Source: JAOSJT01 sp035362335 (GTDB lineage Bacteria > Bacteroidota > Ignavibacteria > SZUA-365). From it: a stretch of 64,000 nt of DNA. This document shows, piece after piece, positions 27,629-36,052 of the stretch (positions are counted from its first letter, which is position 1; every line of letters starts with the position of its first letter). The stretch covers positions 124,001 through 188,000 of the forward strand of contig DAOSDL010000004.1 of the NCBI GenBank assembly GCA_035362335.1. Reading direction: 5' to 3'. The notes below the pieces were generated by a model. It was not told the DNA's origin. It did no database searches and saw only the letters and a list, made by a program, of their open reading frames with translations. The position numbers and the translations under genes were made by a program.

Positions 27629-28644
27629 GTCGCACGCTCTCCGAGCGCGCGCAGCAGCGCGTCGGCCACTCGCTGCGGCGCTATGCCTTTCATACACACG
27701 GGATCGGGACAGTCGGTGCGGCGACAGCAGATCGTGTCGATATCGTCGGCTTGCAGCACCGTGGCACGCTCGCCCCAGGGGCCCTGGCTTTTCGGATTCG
27801 ATGGTCCGTACAGCGCAACCACGGCGGGACGCAGCGCGGTGGCGATGTGCAGCGGTCCGCTGTCGTTGCCCACAATGGCGGCGCATCGGTCGATGAGCGC
27901 GGCCGTGTCGCGCAAGGAAAGCCGCGGCGCGGCATGGACGCGTCCGGGAGCGTGCGCGGCAAGTGCCTCTGCGTCGGCGCGCTCGACATCGTTGCCCCAG
28001 AACACCACGAAACGCTGCTCGCGGAACTCCGGCATCGTCACCAGTTCCATCCAATACGGCAGCGGCCATTTCTTGGAAGCATACCCGCCCGTGGGGATGA
28101 TGCCTATCACGGCATCGTTATCGCTACACCCCATCGCTCGCCATTGTCCATCGGCACGCTCCCGCTCGTCGTCGGCGATGCGCCACACCAGAGAGCGCGT
28201 GCGCAGCGGAATGCCCATGTACTGCAACACGAACAGATTGAACTCGGCCTCATGTCCATGATTGGCCGCATGCGCGGAGAGCCGGTGATTGTACAGCCAT
28301 TTGCGTCCGCGAAAATCGAAACCGATGCGTGTGTGCGCGCCCGACACCACGGATTGAATCGCCGTGGCGGGCGAGCAGATGAGGTCGATGCTCAGATCGA
28401 AACGCTGCCGCCGCAAACGACGCAGGAAGCCCAACTGCCAGCGGATGCTCTCATCCTCGAACAGCAGCACTTCGTCCACATCCGGGTTGTTGTGCAACAC
28501 CAAAGCGCTGGCGGTGCGCACCACATAGGCGATATGCGCCGTCGGATAGGCCAGGCGCAGGTTGGCCAGCAACGGCGTGGTCCACAGCACATCGCCGATA
28601 CCGCTCATGCGGATGACGAGAATGGATTCGGCGGGAAATTTCAT
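27625..28644 (-). CDS. Heptosyltransferase-like family 9 glycosyltransferase
   Basis: 339 residues with the GT9 pattern. The N-terminal ILVIRMSGIGDVLWTTPLL matches the RxGxxGD(V/L)L motif. In the C-terminal half are IIPTGGYASKKWP and the nucleotide-sugar site IVGNDSGPLHIATALRPAVVALYGPS with D-S-G-P-x-H. In LPS assembly this family adds heptose to the inner core; the donor here is inferred. A Cys-rich tail (CCRRTDCPDPVC) is near the end. It begins 36 bases after the adenosine-specific kinase gene and starts the run of five ATGA-linked genes. Confidence 0.92.
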   Translation of the reverse strand: MKFPAESILVIRMSGIGDVLWTTPLLANLRLAYPTAHIAYVVRTASALVLHNNPDVDEVLLFEDESIRWQLGFLRRLRRQRFDLSIDLICSPATAIQSVVSGAHTRIGFDFRGRKWLYNHRLSAHAANHGHEAEFNLFVLQYMGIPLRTRSLVWRIADDERERADGQWRAMGCSDNDAVIGIIPTGGYASKKWPLPYWMELVTMPEFREQRFVVFWGNDVERADAEALAAHAPGRVHAAPRLSLRDTAALIDRCAAIVGNDSGPLHIATALRPAVVALYGPSNPKSQGPWGERATVLQADDIDTICCRRTDCPDPVCMKGIAPQRVADALLRALGERAT

Positions 28645-28680
28645 CGTGTGTGACGCGTCCGGAATCGCTTGCCCGTGATC

Positions 28681-29163
28681 CTAAAACTTGTAGCCGATGG
28701 TCCGCAAAAACGCCTTGCGCGCGGCGATGTCCTCTTCGTTCTCTATACCCTGCGAAGGCATGCCATCGATCACCCCGAGAATGCCGCGCCCTTGTTCGGT
28801 CTCGGCGATGATGACTTCCGTGGGATTGGCGGTTGCGCAGTGAATGCGCGCCACCTCGGGCACCATTTTCACTGTGTTGAGAATGTTGATGGGGAAACCC
28901 TCCTCCATCATGATGATAAAGGTGTGGCCGGCGGACAGCGCGTAGGCATTGCGCCGGGCGAGGTCGATCAATTCCTCGCTGTTGCCCGACCAGCGCACCA
29001 GCGCCTTGCCGGAGGCCTCGCAAAAAGCGATGCCGAATTTCATCCGCGGCGCGGTCTGGACAATGGCTTCGTGAATGTCCTCGACCGTCTTGATGAAATG
29101 CGCGTGACCGAGGATGAAGTTCATGTCCTCGGGTTTTTCGATGCGCAACACGTGCAATTGCAT
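28681..29163 (-). CDS. Adenosine-specific kinase family protein (PF04008)
   Basis: 160 residues matching the small family first described from archaea. Visible are MNFILGHAHFIKTVEDIHEAI, MKFGIAFCEASGKALVRWSGN, AGHTFIIMMEEGFPINILN and RIHCATANPTEVIIAET, then GRGILGVIDG. Relatives bind nucleotides and are annotated as adenosine-specific kinases, but activity has been shown for very few. GGAG eight bases upstream fixes the ATG at 29163; the start 21 bases further upstream would overlap the preceding gene. The gene lies between a T9SS protein and LPS genes with short gaps, an odd place for nucleotide metabolism. Confidence 0.9.
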   Translation of the reverse strand: MQLHVLRIEKPEDMNFILGHAHFIKTVEDIHEAIVQTAPRMKFGIAFCEASGKALVRWSGNSEELIDLARRNAYALSAGHTFIIMMEEGFPINILNTVKMVPEVARIHCATANPTEVIIAETEQGRGILGVIDGMPSQGIENEEDIAARKAFLRTIGYKF

Positions 29164-29180
29164 GTCCAAGCTCCTTCTCG

Positions 29181-31034
29181 TCAACGGATGTGAAGTAATG
29201 TGGTGGCTGCCTCGTCCCGGGCAATGAGACGGAGGAGGTACATTCCCGCAGGCAACGTATGGGCGGGCAGAAGCAACGTTCCACTGCCTGAGGGCACGGC
29301 GCGACTGTACACACGGCGCCCGAGCGCATCATACACATCCAGCGTGCCGTCGCGCGGCGCTTCGTAGTCCACGGCAACGGAGGCGTGCACGCTGGCGGGT
29401 TGCGGATACAACGCCGCGATGCGTGGCGATGCCGCGACTGCGGGGAGCTCGACAGACGTTGCACGCGTGAGCTGCACAGCCCAGGGCAGCACGATGGTAT
29501 CCTCGGAACTGATGCGCATGTGCACGCGGAGAATGTGCGCACCGGGCAGCAGCGGCGAGGTGTCCCACACGCACAGCGTGTCGCGATAGCGCTGGCGAAT
29601 GGAGGGTTGGGAAACGCGTAGAGGTGCATCGGGTTCGTCGACGCGCAGCACATCGAGCCAATACGAGGTGAAATACACCGGCACATCCGCACCGGGCAGG
29701 AAGCGCACGGTGCCGTAGACGGGCACCAGAGCATTCACCGGCGCCTGCGACGGCTCGTCGATGCCGATCACCGCCGCCACAGCTCCCGGTCCCACCTCGG
29801 GTAGTGCGGGAAAGGTGCAATGAAACAGCGCCAGCACGCCGTTGTCGGCAGCCCGTGGAGTGAAATTCTGTATGCCGCTTTGAATGCCCACCCACTGCGA
29901 AACGCCGCGCGCCAGCACCGGAGCGCGAATGGACGATTGGATGAATTGCATGCGGGACGAATCCTGACTGCCCACGTAGCCGCCGGAGCCATCGCAAATG
30001 CTGGACGTAACGGTCACGTTGCCGCGTCCCATGGACAGGATTTCGCCGAACACGGAATTGTTCACGGCCAATTCAGCGGTGCCCAGAGCATAGAGATTCC
30101 ATGCGCCCACGCGGCTGCGCTGAAATCGGATGTTTCGATCGCTTACAGGCAATGCGTAGTCGTTGAGTGCGCTGTTGTTCACCAGGCCGCTGACGGTGGC
30201 GGGACCGGGGCCGTAAAACATCAGCCCCACGGCAAGCAGATCGGCGTCGGTCACAAGCGCTTCACTCGCTGCCTCTATCATCAGCGCCCAGCGCAGATTC
30301 ACGCATTCCTCGAACACCCACTGCGTGGCAATATCTGCGTGCGATGCGATGGAATCCGGGAACACCCATCGCCCGAGCACGTCCGCGCCGGGGAGGCGCA
30401 TCGTCGCATTCGCGCCAGCTGGCAAATGCAACCAACTGAGCAAGGCCGAGCAGCGCAGATAACTGGCGCGGGCTTGGTCGAACAACAATACTTCGCCCAG
30501 ACCGTCGCAATCGGTGGCCTCCATGCGCGCGCGCTGCGTCACACTCGTGGTCATCACCGCGTTGGTTACTGACGAGGCATCGAGGCGCAGGACGGCGCTG
30601 TCCATCACCGCGCAGCCCACGTTGTAGCCGCCGCAATCCAGCGTGCCGCCCGCCAGCCACAGCGAGGCGGTGTTCCGCAACAGTATCGATCGCTGGTAGA
30701 GATACTCCTGCACGAAGCGCAATTCGCTCCCCGCCAGCTCCACGCCACCGTTGTTGAGGATGTAGACATTGCCCCGCACACGCAGTTCGGTGGACTGCAC
30801 GCGCAGCCGTCCGTTGTTGAGAACGATCACATCCCCGTTCACTTCCAGGGGTGTGTCGAGCACGCGCACTTCGTTGGGATTGGGAAAGCCCACGACAAGA
30901 TCCTCGGGACCCGGCAGCACAGCCTGCGTGGACGCGTGCAGCGGCGCCCGCGGCATGGCTGCACGGTGCGACTGCGCCACCGCGGTGCCCGCGGCGAGCA
31001 GACAGAGCAGAGTCACGAGAATGGAGTTTTTCAC
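29181..31034 (-). CDS. T9SS-exported protein with beta-helix-like repeats
   Basis: 617 residues. The start is GTG with GGAAAG upstream, followed by the signal peptide MKNSILVTLLCLLAAGTAVAQ. Residues about 60-380 repeat short V-x-N-N-G/S units (VIVLNNGRLRV, VYILNNGGVEL), the look of a right-handed parallel beta-helix. The C-terminal 80 residues (PRIAALYPQPASVHASVAVDYEAP ... YDALGRRVYSRAV ... GMYLLRLIA) form a T9SS type A sorting domain. It is presumably a surface-displayed or released protein of unknown ligand. It is first in a long minus-strand run that continues into the LPS genes 17 bases after its stop. Confidence 0.82.
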   Translation of the reverse strand: MKNSILVTLLCLLAAGTAVAQSHRAAMPRAPLHASTQAVLPGPEDLVVGFPNPNEVRVLDTPLEVNGDVIVLNNGRLRVQSTELRVRGNVYILNNGGVELAGSELRFVQEYLYQRSILLRNTASLWLAGGTLDCGGYNVGCAVMDSAVLRLDASSVTNAVMTTSVTQRARMEATDCDGLGEVLLFDQARASYLRCSALLSWLHLPAGANATMRLPGADVLGRWVFPDSIASHADIATQWVFEECVNLRWALMIEAASEALVTDADLLAVGLMFYGPGPATVSGLVNNSALNDYALPVSDRNIRFQRSRVGAWNLYALGTAELAVNNSVFGEILSMGRGNVTVTSSICDGSGGYVGSQDSSRMQFIQSSIRAPVLARGVSQWVGIQSGIQNFTPRAADNGVLALFHCTFPALPEVGPGAVAAVIGIDEPSQAPVNALVPVYGTVRFLPGADVPVYFTSYWLDVLRVDEPDAPLRVSQPSIRQRYRDTLCVWDTSPLLPGAHILRVHMRISSEDTIVLPWAVQLTRATSVELPAVAASPRIAALYPQPASVHASVAVDYEAPRDGTLDVYDALGRRVYSRAVPSGSGTLLLPAHTLPAGMYLLRLIARDEAATTLLHIR

Positions 31035-31192
31035 AACGCTTTCCGTATATTACGGTTTGTCCACATCGATAAAGTACGGGATTCCTCCCCTCGGTTCAAG
31101 AAGTGAGGGAACCCGCCGCGCGGATGACGCGTTGAACTTTGATGTTGAGTTTTTCCGATTTTTTCCGTCTCACAATATCAGAAGAGGAAACC

Positions 31193-32110
31193 ATGAAGTA
31201 TCTGGCAACCCTGAAAGCACTCGCGCTGGCCGTGGCCGTGAGTCTCACACTCGTCGCCTGCGACGAGGAGGACAGCAATCCCATCGACGCCGATCCCGAT
31301 GTCAGCGCCCCCTCGAGTCTGAAGGCCGCCTCCGCTGATGGCGCCATTCTCCTGAGCTGGACGGCCTCGGTGAGCGAATCCGCCAGCAACTTCGGCAGCT
31401 ACGAAATCGCCGTGCTCAACAAGACCACCGGCACCACGCTCGCCCCGCGCACCGCGGCCAAGGGCATCACCAGCCTGCGCATCGACGGTTTGAAGAATGG
31501 CGACCGCTATGAATTCACCGTGCGTTCCCTCACCACCGCCGGCAAGAAGAGCACCGGCTTCGCGCAGCTCGAATGGTCGCCCGCCTATCGTCAGACGGTG
31601 GATGCCATGGGCAATGTGATCAAGGTGTACGCCACGACTTCCACCAATTTCAACAGCGGCATCGATCTGTTCAATGCCGACAAAAAGGCCGAAGTGATTC
31701 CGCAGTCGGGACAGATTTTCCGTGATCGCGGCGATCTGTACGTGTTCGCCGAGAACAACACTTCCGCGCTGTCCATCATCAGCCCGGATCAGGCCAGCAA
31801 CAAGGGTCTCGAAACGCAGTTCTCCAGCGTTGCTCCGGCTGATGCCGACGATCTCAACGCCCATCTGCTCGGTACGGCTCCCGCCACGAACAGCTACACG
31901 CTCAAGCAGTTCACCATCTCCGATGTCGCTGTAACCACGGGCAAGGTGTACTTCGGTCGTCTGGTGCGCGGCACGGACAATTACTACTTCCGCATGCTCA
32001 TCAAGCGCGGTTCGAATGGCAAGCTCATCCAGGGCAGCGGTGCCGACCGTTACGTCGAACTCGTGGTCAGCTTCCAGGATGCGGCGAACGTGCCCTTCGC
32101 GAAGAAATAA
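31193..32110 (+). CDS. Fn3-domain lipoprotein, paralogue A
   Basis: 305 residues. The lipobox (SLTLVAC) predicts lipid attachment at Cys23. An acidic linker follows, then one fibronectin type III domain (about 38-125: PSSLKAASADGAILLSW ... GDRYEFTVRSLTTAG). The C-terminal domain is one I cannot name (about 130-305). It contains VIKVYATTSTNFNSGIDLFN, KKAEVIPQSGQIFRDRGDLYVF and a final ADRYVELVVSFQ strand. The ATG at 31193 has GAGGAAA upstream. It is nearly the same in layout as the gene at 32410, so the two are a tandem duplication. A terminator and a long hairpin separate them, so each has its own transcript. Confidence 0.8.
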   Translation: MKYLATLKALALAVAVSLTLVACDEEDSNPIDADPDVSAPSSLKAASADGAILLSWTASVSESASNFGSYEIAVLNKTTGTTLAPRTAAKGITSLRIDGLKNGDRYEFTVRSLTTAGKKSTGFAQLEWSPAYRQTVDAMGNVIKVYATTSTNFNSGIDLFNADKKAEVIPQSGQIFRDRGDLYVFAENNTSALSIISPDQASNKGLETQFSSVAPADADDLNAHLLGTAPATNSYTLKQFTISDVAVTTGKVYFGRLVRGTDNYYFRMLIKRGSNGKLIQGSGADRYVELVVSFQDAANVPFAKK

Positions 32111-32130
32111 GCTTCGCCTCGTTTTTCCCG

Positions 32131-32165
32131 GAGAAGGCCGTGTTTCGCGGCCTTCTCTTTTTTTG
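32131..32165 (+). terminator. Terminator after lipoprotein A
   Basis: Stem GAGAAGGCCG / CGGCCTTCTC with a seven-base loop, then TTTTTTTT, 20 bases after the stop. Confidence 0.88.
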
Positions 32166-32170
32166 GGGGT

Positions 32171-32262
32171 GAGAGTAGTGAGAACAGTATGGGTAAGGAG
32201 GAATTCGTATTCACGTTTGCGGATTCCTGAATCCTCCTTACCCTCCTCACCTTACTACTCTC
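32171..32262. repeat. Long interrupted inverted repeat between the two lipoprotein genes
   Basis: Outer arms GAGAGTAGT (32171-32179) and ACTACTCTC (32254-32262) are perfectly complementary. So are the inner arms GGGTAAGGAGGA (32191-32202) and TCCTCCTTACCC (32232-32243). The ten to eleven bases between them do not pair. The loop (32203-32231) contains GGATTCCTGAATCC, itself a small hairpin. No T-run follows and no open frame is inside. Confidence 0.8.
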
Positions 32263-32409
32263 CCTCTTCATGAATTTTGAAACAGCGAACCTCTGAAATC
32301 CCAAAAGAGCCATGATCGAAGCGGCACGACATTTCTCCACGCATTTCACTATTTTCCAGCGAACGAGAGACGCCACGCAATCTCCATTATTCATAAGCGC
32401 GAGGAAGCA

Positions 32410-33315
32410 ATGAAGCATTTGCTCTACTCCCTGTTCGCACTGTTCCTGCTCGTGGGCTTCAGCGCCTGCGACGACGACTCCCCCACCGATCCCGTGGACG
32501 CCGACGTGTCGCCGCCTTCCACCATCCGCGCGTCGTCGGCGGATCAGGCCATCATTCTCAATTGGTCTCCGTCCAGCAGCGAATCGCAGGAAAATTTCGA
32601 TGGGTATCAGGTCCACGTGCTCAATAAAAGCACGAATGTATTTTTCATCGAAAAAGCTCCGAAGGGAAGCGGCTACACCGTGCGCAACCTCGACAATGGC
32701 ACACGCTACACCATCACGGTGCGCGCGGTGACCAAGCTCGGCAAGGAGAGCGCAACCTTTGTGCAAATCGAATGGGCGCCCGCCATACGGCGCTCCGTGG
32801 ATGCGCAGAATCAGGTGATTCGCGTGTACGCCACCACATCCACCACGTTCAACAGTGGTATCGACCTGTTCAACTCGGAGGGCAAGGCCGAGGTGATTCC
32901 ACAATCCGGTCAGGCCTTCAAGGATCGCGGCGATCTCTTCGTGTACGCGCCCGACAACAATTCGCAATTCCTTTCCATTCGCAGTCCGCACACCGCGGCC
33001 AATCAGGGCCTCGAGACGCAGTTCAGCACCGTGACCTACGACGCCAACAGCCTCGACGAGAGCTTTGCCACCACCTCGCCGCAGATTGCCAGCTACACGA
33101 AAACCGACGTCTCGGTGACCGGCGCCACCGTACCCATGGGTCTGGTGCTGTACGGCCGGCTGAAGCGCGGAACCGACCACCAGTATTTCCGCCTCTGTGT
33201 GAAGCGCGATCCCGCAACGGGCAAACTCGTCCGCGGCGTGGGAGCCGATCGCTACATTGAAATGGAAGTGTCCTTCCAGCTCGAGAAGAACGTCCCGTTC
33301 TCGAAAAAACACTGA
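32410..33315 (+). CDS. Fn3-domain lipoprotein, paralogue B
   Basis: 301 residues with the same plan as the gene at 31193. A lipobox (LLVGFSAC, Cys20) and an acidic linker precede one Fn3 domain (PSTIRASSADQAIILNW ... TRYTITVRAVTKLG). The unnamed C-terminal domain follows, with RVYATTSTTFNSGIDLFNSE, KAEVIPQSGQAFKDRGDLFVY and GADRYIEMEVSFQ. The second half is much better conserved between the paralogues than the first, which suggests it is the functional part. GAGGAAGC precedes the ATG. Expected in the envelope as a lipid-anchored protein; function unknown. Confidence 0.8.
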   Translation: MKHLLYSLFALFLLVGFSACDDDSPTDPVDADVSPPSTIRASSADQAIILNWSPSSSESQENFDGYQVHVLNKSTNVFFIEKAPKGSGYTVRNLDNGTRYTITVRAVTKLGKESATFVQIEWAPAIRRSVDAQNQVIRVYATTSTTFNSGIDLFNSEGKAEVIPQSGQAFKDRGDLFVYAPDNNSQFLSIRSPHTAANQGLETQFSTVTYDANSLDESFATTSPQIASYTKTDVSVTGATVPMGLVLYGRLKRGTDHQYFRLCVKRDPATGKLVRGVGADRYIEMEVSFQLEKNVPFSKKH

Positions 33316-33332
33316 CGCATCTCTTTGCGAGG

Positions 33333-33367
33333 AAGCGCGCGCAGCGGAAGCAGGCGCGCGCTTTTTT
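33333..33367 (+). terminator. Terminator after lipoprotein B
   Basis: AAGCGCGCGC / GCGCGCGCTT ten-pair stem with an eleven-base loop and a run of six T. Confidence 0.85.
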
Positions 33368-33399
33368 CCCATCCACCGTATCACCAAATCGGAGCCGCG

Positions 33400-34182
33400 A
33401 TGAAACCCGCCTTCCACACCGATGAAGGCACGGGAACGCCCCTGCTTCTCGTCCACGCCTTTCCCCTCACCTCGGCGATGTGGGAAGCCCAGCGCTTGCG
33501 CTTGCGCGGTCATTGCCGCGTGCTCACCTTCGACCTGCCGGGATTCGGACGTGGAGGACCGGTGTTCCCAGATCAGAGCATCGACCACTGCGCCGACATG
33601 GCCGTGGCGCTGCTGGATGAACTCGGCATCGAACGCGCGGTGCTGTGCGGCTGCTCCATGGGTGGCTACATCGCGCTGGGCGTGCTGCGCCGCCATCCCG
33701 CACGTCTCGCGGGGTTGATTCTGGCCAATACGCGCGTGGGCGCCGACAGCGAGGAGGGCGCCGCCGGGCGCATGGCGCAGATCGAACGTATTCGCGCAGG
33801 TGAATTCGCCGCGGTGTTGGACGGCATGCGTCCGCGCCTGCTGGGCGCCACCACGCACGAAACCGCGCCGGAGGTGCCGCGACTGGTGGAGGACATCACT
33901 GCCATGGCCACACCCGAGGGTGCCATCGCCATGCTGCGCGCCATGGCGCAGCGACCCGATTCCAGCGAGGCGCTGCGGCATTGCCCCGTGCCCGTACTCT
34001 CCATCGGCGGCGCGGAGGATGTGCTCATCCCGCCATCGGAAGCCGAGCATATCGCCGCACTCGCGCCCGATGCCACGTTGCGCATCATTCAACTCGCCGG
34101 ACATCTGAGCAATCTCGAACGTCCCGCCAAGTTCACCGACGCGGTCAAGGAGTTCCTCCTCCGCTGTGAAAGTCCCGGCTGA
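33400..34182 (+). CDS. Alpha/beta hydrolase
   Basis: 260 residues of the alpha/beta-hydrolase fold. LLLVHAFPLTSAMW is the oxyanion region, the nucleophile elbow is GCSMGG near residue 88, a likely acid is Asp in GGAEDVLIPP near 210, and the catalytic His is in LAGHLSNLE near 238. There is no signal peptide. The layout resembles 3-oxoadipate enol-lactonase and related esterases, but the substrate cannot be named. GGAGCC precedes the ATG at 33400. The DASS carrier gene begins about 40 bases downstream, so the two are probably one unit. Confidence 0.85.
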   Translation: MKPAFHTDEGTGTPLLLVHAFPLTSAMWEAQRLRLRGHCRVLTFDLPGFGRGGPVFPDQSIDHCADMAVALLDELGIERAVLCGCSMGGYIALGVLRRHPARLAGLILANTRVGADSEEGAAGRMAQIERIRAGEFAAVLDGMRPRLLGATTHETAPEVPRLVEDITAMATPEGAIAMLRAMAQRPDSSEALRHCPVPVLSIGGAEDVLIPPSEAEHIAALAPDATLRIIQLAGHLSNLERPAKFTDAVKEFLLRCESPG

Positions 34183-34222
34183 ACCATGCGTCGCATGTTC
34201 ACACACGCCCCCGGTGACCGTC

Positions 34223-35728
34223 ATGAGTGAGCAAGGCGCGATGCAAACGCCGCCGCGCTTGCGCACACTGGGCTTTGTGCTCGGCGTGTTCGCCTTTGTC
34301 GCAATCCTTCTGTTGCCCGCGCCCGAGGGACTGGGCGCGCAGGGCATGGCGGTGCTGGCTTGCGCCGCGCTGCTGGCGCTGTGGTGGATGACCGAGGCCC
34401 TGCCCATACCCGTGACCTCGCTGCTGCCCATCGTACTTTTTCCGCTGCTCGGCGTGATGAGCATACAGGACGCCTCGGCACCCTATGCGGATTCGCTGGT
34501 CTTCCTCTTCCTGGGCGGCTTCATCCTGGCACTGGGCATCGAGCGCAGCCGCGCGCACAAGCGCATCGCCCTGCTGGTATTGCGCATCATGGGCGAAAAA
34601 CCCTCGCGCATCGTACTCGGTTTCATGCTGGCCACAGCCGGTCTTTCGCTGTGGATTTCCAACACCGCTACCGTCATGCTGATGCTGCCCATCGCGCTGG
34701 CTGTGCTCGAGCGGACGGAGGGCGGCACTGCCAGGGGCACGCAGGGCAACTTCGCCATGGCGCTGCTGCTGGGCATCGCCTATGCGGCCAGTATCGGTGG
34801 CGTGGGCACATTGATCGGCACGCCGCCCAATATCGTGCTCGCCGGTGTGATGGGCAAACTGCATCCCGAGCTGCCGCCCATTGGTTTTGTGCAATGGATG
34901 CTCTTCGGCATTCCCCTGGTGGTCCTGTTCCTGCCTCTTTGCTGGCTGCTGTTGGTGCGTGTGCTACCGTTCACGCGTCTGCATGGTGTGTCGGCCATTG
35001 GCGCCGTCTCCTCGCTCGACGAGGAGTTGCGCGCGCTGGGTCCCGTGAGTCGCGTGGAGCGACGCGTGCTGCTGCTGTTTCTCGCCACCGCCCTGGGGTG
35101 GATATTCCGCGTACCGATAGAAATCGGGACGCTGCGCATTCCGGGCCTCATCGATGTGTTGCCGCAGCTCACCGACGCGGGCATTGCCATGAGTGCCGCC
35201 GTGGCGCTGTTCCTGCTCCCCACCGGAAGCGGAACGCCCTTGCTGCAATGGCAGGACGTGCAGAAGGGCGTGCCCTGGGGCATACTGCTGCTCTTCGGTG
35301 GCGGCTTCGCTCTTGCCGAAGCCATGCGGCGCAGCGGCGTCACCTTGTATCTGGGCGGATGGATCCATTCCATGGACGGCGTGCCCGTGTTGCTCGTTAT
35401 CGCCAGCGTGTGCCTGCTGCTCACCTTTCTCACCGAACTCACCTCCAACACCGCCACGGCGAGCATACTCGTGCCCGTCACCGCCGGCGCCGCGGTGGCA
35501 TTGGGACAGCATCCACTCCTGCTGGCTCTTCCCGCCGCGCTAAGCGCCTCCTTCGCCTTCATGCTGCCCGTGGCCACACCGCCCAATGCCATCGTTTTCT
35601 CCACCGGCCAGGTCGGCATCCGGCACATGGCCATCACGGGATTTGCTCTGAATCTGATCGGCGTCGTCCTCGTCACCGCGCTGATGTACGCGCTCGGACA
35701 ATACGTTTTCGCTTTCGTGATCCGATAA
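34223..35728 (+). CDS. DASS/SLC13-family sodium-coupled anion symporter
   Basis: 501 residues, about twelve membrane helices. Both inverted-repeat hairpin motifs of the divalent-anion/sodium symporter family are present: ISNTATVM near 154 with GTPPN near 209, and ELTSNTATAS near 410 with ATPPN near 455. These bind Na+ and the carboxylate or sulfate substrate. Transport of C4-dicarboxylates, citrate or sulfate is possible. The start at MSEQG was chosen as the nearest Met before helix 1; another Met 19 codons upstream would overlap the hydrolase gene. No terminator is obvious. Confidence 0.9.
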   Translation: MSEQGAMQTPPRLRTLGFVLGVFAFVAILLLPAPEGLGAQGMAVLACAALLALWWMTEALPIPVTSLLPIVLFPLLGVMSIQDASAPYADSLVFLFLGGFILALGIERSRAHKRIALLVLRIMGEKPSRIVLGFMLATAGLSLWISNTATVMLMLPIALAVLERTEGGTARGTQGNFAMALLLGIAYAASIGGVGTLIGTPPNIVLAGVMGKLHPELPPIGFVQWMLFGIPLVVLFLPLCWLLLVRVLPFTRLHGVSAIGAVSSLDEELRALGPVSRVERRVLLLFLATALGWIFRVPIEIGTLRIPGLIDVLPQLTDAGIAMSAAVALFLLPTGSGTPLLQWQDVQKGVPWGILLLFGGGFALAEAMRRSGVTLYLGGWIHSMDGVPVLLVIASVCLLLTFLTELTSNTATASILVPVTAGAAVALGQHPLLLALPAALSASFAFMLPVATPPNAIVFSTGQVGIRHMAITGFALNLIGVVLVTALMYALGQYVFAFVIR

Positions 35729-36052
35729 GCACTCCGGCATTCGTTGCAGGCGTGAACCGACTGTCGGACGCAAGACCTTGGGAACAACTTCGTCCTTCCG
35801 CCATAGCGACAAATTCGGCGTGCACGGTGCATAACCGCGAGCATAATGTGCGAGTTATCCCCTCCCTCCCTCCCCTCCCTGCACGGCGGCGGTCGCATTG
35901 GTGCAGTCGCGTGGGTGATGGTCAGAATCGATGGAGGGCGGTCGGGATGCGGGCGGCGGGTGATCGGCACTTCGGGAAACAATTGTCAATTGTGGAGAAA
36001 TTGACTACTTTTTTTACTTTGGATTTTCAACAATAGTGACACTCGAGAATTC
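35729..36052. other. 324-bp intergenic region before the SDR gene
   Basis: No gene. It includes a C-rich run with a minus-strand G-quadruplex pattern (35859-35879), a CAATTGTCAATTG palindrome at about 35980, and an AT-rich end. There, TTGACT at 36001 and TACTTTG at 36014 resemble parts of a Bacteroidota-type promoter, but the spacing is not convincing. Confidence 0.5.
35859..35879 (-). repeat. G-quadruplex-forming pattern (minus strand)
   Basis: The plus strand reads four to five C-runs (CCCC, CCC, CCC, CCCC, CCC) separated by single T, so the minus strand meets the G3+N1-7 rule for a four-tetrad-run quadruplex. It lies about 170 bases upstream of the SDR gene. Confidence 0.6.
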
